Under the pieces are notes generated by a model. It was not told where the DNA came from. It saw nothing but the letters and a program-made list of their open reading frames with translations, and searched no databases. This document shows, piece by piece, positions 24,626 to 29,919 of a stretch of 29,919 nt of DNA (position 1 is its first letter; each line of letters opens with the position of its first letter). Source of the stretch: JAWLCG01 sp041687295. GTDB lineage: Bacteria; Planctomycetota; Phycisphaerae; SM23-33; FEN-1343. The position numbers were made by a program, and so were the translations under genes. The stretch spans positions 1-29,919 of the forward strand of contig JAWLCG010000012.1 of NCBI GenBank assembly GCA_041687295.1. The letters run 5' to 3'.

Positions 24626-25816
24626 ATGCCCATCACCAGCCGAGGCCATCGCTACACCGGACATCGGCTCAGCCGCATGGGGATCGGCCTTAAGGAGATC
24701 GTCAGCGACCTGCCCGAGGCCCTCCGCCGGGAATTCGACTACCTCGCCAACCGCCCGATGAACGCGATTCTGACGCTGACGTGGCGCTGCTCCTGCCGCT
24801 GCTCGAGCTGCTACGTCTGGCGGCGCCCCCGGCCCAGCCAGCCTGAACTCACGCGCGAGCAGTGGCTCGCGGTGGGCCGGGCGCTGCTGCGCAAGGGCGT
24901 GCAGACCTTCGAGCTGTTCGGCGGCGACGTGTTCCTGCGCAAGGACGTGGTCGTGCCGCTCTGCCGGGAGCTGGCCGAGGGCGGCGGACGGGTGTTCATC
25001 CCGACCAACTCCCGCCAGCTCGACCCGGCCACCGCCAGTGCCCTGGTCGACTGCGTGCACACCTTCTACCTGTCCACCGACGCCCTGGGCGAGGCCCATG
25101 ACCGCATGCGCGGGGTGCCGGGCACCTTTGACCGTGTCGACAGCGTGCTGGAGATCCTCCAGAGAGCCCGTGGCGACCGCCGCTGGCCGCTGCTGGTGTG
25201 CAACACGACGGTCTCGCGGGACAACGTCGAGCAGCTGGCGGACCTGGCGGCCTACGCGGCCAGCGCGGGTTACGACGAGATCGCCTTCGAATACGTCGGC
25301 CAGTTCACGCCCGACCACGTGGCCCGCTCGGCCATTGGCGAGTACCGCCCCAGCCCGATCTACCTGGCCGGGGCCGAATCGATGCTGCTGCGGCCCGAGC
25401 AGGTGCCCACCCTCCGCCGTCAACTCGCCCGGGCGCGAACGCTGGCCGGCATGAATGCCCTGGGCCGACCCTTCGGCGTCCAAACGATCAACACCGAGGT
25501 GCTCAGCGATGCGCACCTCGTGCAGGGCACCGTGCCGCAGGGGCGGTGCTTCATGGAGCACTGCGAGGCCGTCATCGATCCCTACGGCCACGTCGTGCCG
25601 TGCCTGTTCTTCGACACCTTCCCGCTGGGGCACGTGCTGGCCGGTGCCCTGGAGGACGGCTGGCTGACCGAGCGTCGGCGGGAGTTCCGCCGCTGCCGCC
25701 GGGAGGGCCGGCTGGAGCTGTGCCGCCACTGCATCATGTCTGTCGTCCGTAACCGCAGCGGCCTGGACGTGACACGCCAGGCCTGGCGGCGTGCCCGAAT
25801 GACGGTGGGGTGCTGA
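24626..25816 (+). CDS. radical SAM / SPASM-like protein, copy 2
   Basis: A 396-residue paralogue of the preceding radical SAM gene. The motif is Cys55, Cys59, Cys62 in TWRCSCRCSSC, with extra Cys57. It shares FELFGGDVFLRKD, the IPTNSRQLD block, HDRMRG, EYVG-FxPDHVARSAIGEYRPSP and NALGRPFGV with copy 1, so substrates are probably similar. The C-terminal cysteines CFMEHC, PC and CRHC are kept, but Cys323 of copy 1 is Tyr here, leaving five in common. AAGGAGG (24615-24621) lies 4 nt before the ATG. It is followed after 3 nt by a GNAT gene, so radical chemistry and acylation may act on the same compound; this is inference. Confidence 0.85.
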   Translation: MPITSRGHRYTGHRLSRMGIGLKEIVSDLPEALRREFDYLANRPMNAILTLTWRCSCRCSSCYVWRRPRPSQPELTREQWLAVGRALLRKGVQTFELFGGDVFLRKDVVVPLCRELAEGGGRVFIPTNSRQLDPATASALVDCVHTFYLSTDALGEAHDRMRGVPGTFDRVDSVLEILQRARGDRRWPLLVCNTTVSRDNVEQLADLAAYAASAGYDEIAFEYVGQFTPDHVARSAIGEYRPSPIYLAGAESMLLRPEQVPTLRRQLARARTLAGMNALGRPFGVQTINTEVLSDAHLVQGTVPQGRCFMEHCEAVIDPYGHVVPCLFFDTFPLGHVLAGALEDGWLTERRREFRRCRREGRLELCRHCIMSVVRNRSGLDVTRQAWRRARMTVGC

Positions 25817-25819
25817 CCG

Positions 25820-26557
25820 ATGTCCCCCGCGCGCACACAACCCGACAGCCTGGCCAGGCGTTTCGGCCAGCATGTCTGCCGCGACGGGCTGGAGCGCACC
25901 TGGCAGCGCGCGATCCGTCGGACCGCCGAAGCCCTGGTGCAGACCAGCGCCGCCGACTGGTACCGGGCGGACCTCACCGTCCCGCTGGCGCCGCTGCCCC
26001 TGGGGCCGGGCCAGAGGGTCGACTTCGACGCCTTTGAAGAGGCCGTCGCCTGGCTGAACGCCCTGCGGGGCCAGTTCCGCTGGGTGTGGGTGGATCAGGA
26101 GCTCCAGGCCGCCCGCGCCCACGGCCATATCCTGGCGCTGCTCCGCGTGGACGGCCAGCGGGCCGGCTATGTCAAGGTGGGCCTGCGGTCGGCCTACGTG
26201 GGCGACTTCGGCCGATGCATTGCGCTACCCGAGGGGGTCGCCTTCATCTACGACACGTTCGTGCATCCGGACTTCCGCGGCCAGGCCCTGGCGGCGCGGA
26301 TGGTCGGCCAGCTGATGCAGCGTCTGCAAAGCGCCGGCTGGCGGGCTCTGTGGTGCCATATTCCGCGCTGGAACAAGCCTTCGATCCACACCTTCCGGCG
26401 GTGTGGCTTTGAGCAGGTCCGACACGTTCGCCACGTGCGCCTGCTGGGCCAGGGGTTCTGCACGCATAACCCAGAAAGACTGCTCCAACGGGCCTCGCCC
26501 CGCCCCGTCACCGACAGCGGCAGCCAGGCCCGCCCGGACCAGGTGTCTGTGCCATGA
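25820..26557 (+). CDS. GNAT-family N-acetyltransferase
   Basis: A 245-residue protein with a C-terminal GNAT fold. AFIYDTFVHPDFRGQALA (141-158) holds strand beta4 and the acetyl-CoA pyrophosphate loop, and NKPSIHTFRRCGFE (185-198) is the typical end, where the Asn and following helix contact CoA. The N-terminal 100 residues are a helical region with DQELQAAR and are less characteristic. It begins 3 nt after the second radical SAM stop and overlaps the next gene by 4 bp (ATGA). It probably acylates an amino sugar or a small intermediate in the cytoplasm; the substrate is not evident. Confidence 0.78.
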   Translation: MSPARTQPDSLARRFGQHVCRDGLERTWQRAIRRTAEALVQTSAADWYRADLTVPLAPLPLGPGQRVDFDAFEEAVAWLNALRGQFRWVWVDQELQAARAHGHILALLRVDGQRAGYVKVGLRSAYVGDFGRCIALPEGVAFIYDTFVHPDFRGQALAARMVGQLMQRLQSAGWRALWCHIPRWNKPSIHTFRRCGFEQVRHVRHVRLLGQGFCTHNPERLLQRASPRPVTDSGSQARPDQVSVP

Positions 26558-27600
26558 AATCCATACAGCCTGCGACCCATGTCGTCCTGACGATCGACGT
26601 CGAGCCCGACAACGCATGGGAGAACCACCAGAACCCCAGCGTGGCCAACGTCGAGCAGCTGCTGCGCCTCCAGGCGCTGCTGGCCCGCCACGGCGCCCGC
26701 GCCACCTGCCTGACCACCTACCGTGTCTGCCAGAACGAGCGGGCCGTCGAGGTGCTCCAGGAACTCGCCGCCGCCGGGGCCGAGGTCGGCGCCCACCTGC
26801 ACCCGTGGGAGACGCCCCCGGTGCTGGAGTCGGGCCTGGACACGCTGTTCCCGGTCTACCCGCACGAGCTGCCGCTTCGGCTCTTCGAGCGGAAGATCGG
26901 CGAGCTGATGGAGACCCTGACCCGCCGCTTCGAGGCCCCCACCAGCTACCGTGGCGGGCGATGGGGCCTGGCGGCGGGCCATATCGCCGTGCTGGAACGA
27001 TCAGGCATCGTCGTCGACAGCTCGGTCACGCCGCTGATCGATTGGCGGAGCAAGCCCGGCCTGCCGCGCCACCTCGGTGGCGCCGGCGGTGTCGACTACC
27101 GCCTGGCGCCCCAGGAGCCCTACCGTCCGGACTATGAAGATCCGTTGCGGGCGGGCAGCGCCCGACTGGTGGAGATCCCGCTGACGGTGAGCTTCACCCG
27201 GCGGCTGCCTTCGGTGGTCCGACGGCATTACGGCCGGTTGCCCGAGCTGGTGCAGATGGCCCTGCGCAAGCCCCGCCTGCTGCGCCCTGTCTGGGCCGTG
27301 CCGCCCGAGCAGCCCACCGACGACCTGCGGCAGATGGTCCGGACGCTGCAGGCCGAGGCCCCGCCGGTAATCAACATCGCCCTGCACTCGTCCGAGCTGA
27401 TGCTCCAGGGCTCGCCCAAGTCGGCCGACGCCCGGCTGCTCCAGCGTGTCTTCCATAATATTGAGATGCTGCTGGGCACGCTGGCCGAGTGGCCGGCCTG
27501 CCGATTCTGCACGCTCACCGAGGCCGCCCACGCCTGGCAGCGGCGGACGCACCCGCTGGAGACGTCCGCCCCGATGACTTCCAGGCTGAGCCGGGAGTAG
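26554..27600 (+). CDS. polysaccharide deacetylase (NodB/CE4 family)
   Basis: A 348-residue carbohydrate esterase 4-like protein. LTIDVEPD (12-19; Asp15) is motif 1 with the catalytic base region. GAHLHPW (79-85; His81, His83) corresponds to the metal-binding histidines, SYRGGRWG (131-138; Arg133) to motif 3, and ALHSSEL (276-282; His278) to the last motif. The second Asp of the classical TFDD is replaced by Val-Glu, as in the DUF3473/exosortase-associated PuuE-like branch often found in such loci. No signal peptide is present, so it may act on lipid-linked precursors inside the cell. It is coupled to the GNAT gene by ATGA and precedes EpsI by 7 nt. Confidence 0.85.
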   Translation: MKSIQPATHVVLTIDVEPDNAWENHQNPSVANVEQLLRLQALLARHGARATCLTTYRVCQNERAVEVLQELAAAGAEVGAHLHPWETPPVLESGLDTLFPVYPHELPLRLFERKIGELMETLTRRFEAPTSYRGGRWGLAAGHIAVLERSGIVVDSSVTPLIDWRSKPGLPRHLGGAGGVDYRLAPQEPYRPDYEDPLRAGSARLVEIPLTVSFTRRLPSVVRRHYGRLPELVQMALRKPRLLRPVWAVPPEQPTDDLRQMVRTLQAEAPPVINIALHSSELMLQGSPKSADARLLQRVFHNIEMLLGTLAEWPACRFCTLTEAAHAWQRRTHPLETSAPMTSRLSRE

Positions 27601-27607
27601 ACCGACC

Positions 27608-28309
27608 ATGCCGATGCGAAACCTGCGACGCTCGAGCCGCGCGGCCCTGCTGGCAGCGATTGGCGTGCTGGGCCTCTGCGGGCTGGGCTTCCGCGCCCTG
27701 TCGGCCGAGCTGAGCCGCCCCGCCCACGCCGTACTGCTTGGCAACGAGGACCTGGCCCGGCTGCCGATGCAGCTGGGCGACTGGCAGGGCCGGGCGATGG
27801 CACTCGACGAGGCGCTCATCCAGGCCACCGATACCGACGCCCACATCAGCCGGGTGTACACGAACGGCACCCAGTCGGTGGTGCTGTTCGTGGCCTATGG
27901 GGTGCGTGCCCGCGACCTGATGCCCCACCGCCCCGAGGTGTGCTACCCCGGCGCCGGATGGACCTACCGCACCGGCCAGTCCGAGCAACTGGCCCTGCCC
28001 GACGGCACGACGCTGCCGTGCACGATCTACCGCTTCGACCGCGGCGGCCTGGGCCAGCAGTCGACGGCGGTGCTGAACTACTACATCGTCGACGGGCAGG
28101 TCAGCCCCGACGAGTCGCTGCTGCGGTCGCGGGCCTGGCGGGGCTCGGGGGGCATCCGGTACATGACGCAGGTGCAGATCAGCGCGATGGAGGGCGGCCC
28201 CATGCAGGCCGTGCCCGTCGAACAGCAGGTGCGTGACTTCGCCCAGGCCGCCGCTGTCGCCATCTACGGCCTCATGCCAACCCCCGAAACCGCGGAGGCC
28301 CGGCCATGA
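27608..28309 (+). CDS. epsI: EpsI-domain exosortase-associated protein
   Basis: A 233-residue protein with an N-terminal membrane anchor (about 11-31) and a periplasmic EpsI domain. The family signature HRPEVCYPGAGW (107-118) is clear, preceded by LGDWQGR (57-63). EpsI domains occur either fused to the C-terminus of exosortases or as a neighbouring gene; here it is separate and upstream. Its biochemical role is not established, but it co-occurs with exosortases and EPS synthesis. GGGAG (27593-27597) lies 10 nt before the ATG at 27608, and a second in-frame ATG at 27614 is possible. The stop overlaps the exosortase start (ATGA). Confidence 0.88.
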   Translation: MPMRNLRRSSRAALLAAIGVLGLCGLGFRALSAELSRPAHAVLLGNEDLARLPMQLGDWQGRAMALDEALIQATDTDAHISRVYTNGTQSVVLFVAYGVRARDLMPHRPEVCYPGAGWTYRTGQSEQLALPDGTTLPCTIYRFDRGGLGQQSTAVLNYYIVDGQVSPDESLLRSRAWRGSGGIRYMTQVQISAMEGGPMQAVPVEQQVRDFAQAAAVAIYGLMPTPETAEARP

Positions 28310-29250
28310 GTCGCCCGGCTACCCTGTCGCAGTCGCGGGCGCATGAGTCGCCCCGCGCCCGCAGCGACCGTCGACCGTGGCAGTGGCTGGTCCTGGCCGG
28401 CCTGACGCTGGCGGCGATGCTGTGGAGCTATTGGCCGGTGGTCTGGCAGCTGTGGCGTGACTGGCAGGTGGATGAGAACTACTCGGTGGGTCAGCTGGTG
28501 CCGCTGGCGGCCCTGTACCTGGTGTGGCGCGATCGCCGGGCGCTGCGCGAGCGGCCGATTCAGCCAGCCTGGCTGGGGGGGCTGGGCGTGATCGTGCTCG
28601 CCCAGTTGGTGCGGGCGTACGGGCTGCTGGACCTCCGCGAGTCGATCGAGCGCTACGCCCTGGTGATGACCGTCTGGGGCGTGGTGCTGATGGCGGCCGG
28701 CTGGCCGGTGTTCCGCCGGCTCAAGTGGGTGATGCTGTTCCTGCTGCTGATGGTGCCGCTGCCCGGCTCGGTGCACAACCGCGTCAGCGGTCCGCTGCAG
28801 TCGCAGGCGACGGTCGGGGCGGTGTTCCTGCTGGAGCTGTTCGGCACGACGGTGCTCCGGGAGGGCAACGTGATCCTGCTGAACGACTCGGTGCCCCTGG
28901 CGGTGGCCGAGGCGTGCAGCGGATTGCGGATGCTGACGGCCTTCGTGGTGGTGGCGGCGGTGCTGGCGTTCCTGGTGAACCGGCCGCCCTGGCAGAAGGC
29001 GGCGCTGCTGGTCTCGAGCATCCCGGTGGCCATCGTCTGCAACCTGGTCCGCCTGCTGGTAACGGCCGAACTGTACCTGCTGGTCAACCGCGAGGTGGCC
29101 GAAACGTTCTTCCACGACTTCGCCGGCCTGGCCATGATGCCGCTGGCCGTCGGTCTGCTGATGGGCGAGCTGTGGCTGATGCGCGTGCTGGTCGTGCCCG
29201 AGCACGCCGACAGTGGGGACCGCCCACCCCAGGGAGGGAGCGCAACATGA
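28306..29250 (+). CDS. xrt: exosortase (EpsH-like transpeptidase)
   Basis: A 314-residue multi-pass membrane protein of the exosortase/archaeosortase family. The catalytic triad is visible: Cys204 in AEACSGLRML, Arg249 in CNLVRLL and His270 in FFHDFAG, each at the end of a membrane segment as expected. About eight hydrophobic helices span residues 25-305. Exosortases cleave C-terminal PEP-CTERM-type sorting tails and attach the protein to a surface acceptor, probably polysaccharide or lipid. GGAGG (28294-28298) lies 7 nt before the ATG. The subtype (for example a planctomycete-specific class) cannot be set from this sequence alone. No protein with a PEP-CTERM-like tail is seen in the window, so substrates are encoded elsewhere. 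Confidence 0.92.
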   Translation: MSRPATLSQSRAHESPRARSDRRPWQWLVLAGLTLAAMLWSYWPVVWQLWRDWQVDENYSVGQLVPLAALYLVWRDRRALRERPIQPAWLGGLGVIVLAQLVRAYGLLDLRESIERYALVMTVWGVVLMAAGWPVFRRLKWVMLFLLLMVPLPGSVHNRVSGPLQSQATVGAVFLLELFGTTVLREGNVILLNDSVPLAVAEACSGLRMLTAFVVVAAVLAFLVNRPPWQKAALLVSSIPVAIVCNLVRLLVTAELYLLVNREVAETFFHDFAGLAMMPLAVGLLMGELWLMRVLVVPEHADSGDRPPQGGSAT

Positions 29251-29919
29251 ATCCGCAACGCAACCGTGGCAAAGTGAACCTCAAGGCCGCCCTGATCCTG
29301 GGCAGCGTGATGGGCGTGCTGATCGTCGCTGCCGGGGTGGGCTGGTACGTCCGCAAGGCCAGCATGCTCCGCAATGCCCGCATCGAGGGCCGACAAGCCT
29401 ACGAGCAAGGCGACTGGGAGACCGCCGCGCGGTCGCTCCGACGCTACCTGCTGAGCCGCCCCGACGACACGGAGATCCTCCGCGCGTACGCCGACGCGAA
29501 CCTTCGCGTGCGTCCGCTGGAGCGGCCCAACCTGGCCGCGGCGATGGACGGCTACGAGCGGCTGATCCGCCTGGAGCCCGACTCCGTCGAGCCGTACGAG
29601 GCCCTGTGCCGACTCTACAGCGAGACCGGCGACCACGGGCGGATGGCCTACCTGGCCCGCCAGCGGCTCAAGCAGGCACCCGGCGACCCACAGGCGACGC
29701 TCTGGCTGGGCGATGCGCTGGTGGCCACGCACCGGGCCGACGCCGCCGGCGAGGCCCGCACGCTGCTGACCGCGCTGGTCGCCCGCCTCGAGGCCCAGCC
29801 GGACCCGCAGGACTCGCACGCGCCGGCCTGCCGTCTGCTGGCCGAGTTGGAGCGGCGTCGCTACCCCTCGAACCCCACCCGCGCAGCCGGGGAGGGTCTG
29901 GCGTGGCTCGCCCGCGCGG
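29247..29919 (+). CDS. membrane-anchored TPR protein, N-terminal part (runs off window)
   Basis: An open frame from ATG 29247 to the window end, 224 codons seen, no stop. After a short basic leader, residues 13-34 form one membrane segment. It is followed by TPR-type helical repeats beginning EGRQAYEQGDWETAARSLRRYL (Gly/Ala/Tyr pattern), a second around AAAMDGYERLIRLEPDSVEPYEAL, and a third around MAYLARQRLKQAPGDPQATLWLGDAL. TPR proteins often accompany exosortases and EPS export, for example as periplasmic scaffolds such as PrsT-like proteins. AGGGAGGGAG (29231-29240) lies 6 nt upstream and the start overlaps the exosortase stop. Total length is unknown. Confidence 0.8.
   Translation, partial: MNPQRNRGKVNLKAALILGSVMGVLIVAAGVGWYVRKASMLRNARIEGRQAYEQGDWETAARSLRRYLLSRPDDTEILRAYADANLRVRPLERPNLAAAMDGYERLIRLEPDSVEPYEALCRLYSETGDHGRMAYLARQRLKQAPGDPQATLWLGDALVATHRADAAGEARTLLTALVARLEAQPDPQDSHAPACRLLAELERRRYPSNPTRAAGEGLAWLARA

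Noticed and set aside
22860..25816. RiPP precursor peptide gene next to the radical SAM enzymes
   Set aside because: No short frame with a ribosome site and a plausible leader/core layout is seen in the gaps on the + strand.

Overview
This GC-rich window carries one long exopolysaccharide (EPS) biosynthesis and export locus with an exosortase module at its 3' end. Every supported gene is on the + strand. The exosortase/EpsI/TPR trio, the Wzx/Wzy/BY-kinase assembly genes, two sulfotransferases and the strong GC bias suggest a Planctomycetota bacterium, possibly of the Phycisphaerae type. That placement is an inference from gene content, not from a phylogenetic marker.

Layout. The window opens on the last 54 codons of a WecG/TagA-like glycosyltransferase (2-166). 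Next come a Wzz/BY-kinase fusion (464-2755), a probable alpha-helical EPS-cluster protein (2971-4113) and an O-antigen ligase/Wzy-type membrane protein (4110-5522). The middle holds sulfotransferase A (5543-6451), a Wzx flippase (6444-7892), two tandem GT2 paralogues (7974-8966, 9125-10156), sulfotransferase B (10153-11151), two GT4 enzymes (11179-12300, 12321-13514), a divergent NodB-like protein (13535-14902) and a third GT4 (14940-16262). A DUF362 protein (16274-17806) and a CapK-type adenylate-forming enzyme (17819-19330) follow. After a structured 209-nt leader comes a heparinase II/III-family protein (19540-21615), then a BcsL/FemAB-like acetyltransferase (21666-22859).

The 3' third has two radical SAM/SPASM paralogues (23001-24242 and 24626-25816) separated by a 383-nt non-coding gap. 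It continues with a GNAT acetyltransferase (25820-26557), a polysaccharide deacetylase (26554-27600), EpsI (27608-28309), an exosortase with Cys/Arg/His catalytic residues (28306-29250), and the start of a membrane-anchored TPR protein that runs off the window.

How it could work together (inference): the glycosyltransferases build a lipid-linked repeat, and sulfotransferases, acetyltransferases and deacetylases decorate it. Wzx flips it, Wzy polymerises it and the BY-kinase sets length. EpsI and the exosortase handle co-regulated surface proteins or polymer attachment. No initiating phosphoglycosyltransferase, no Wza-type export channel and no PEP-CTERM-like substrate is visible here, so these probably lie outside. 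Many genes overlap by 4 or 8 bp, which points to translational coupling. The larger gaps (167-463, 2756-2970, 8967-9124, 19331-19539, 22860-23000, 24243-24625) are where sub-operon promoters or leader RNA controls would sit.

The least explained part is the radical SAM pair. The two genes share a reduced five-cysteine SPASM-like tail and a similar upstream element 60-62 bp before each start codon.
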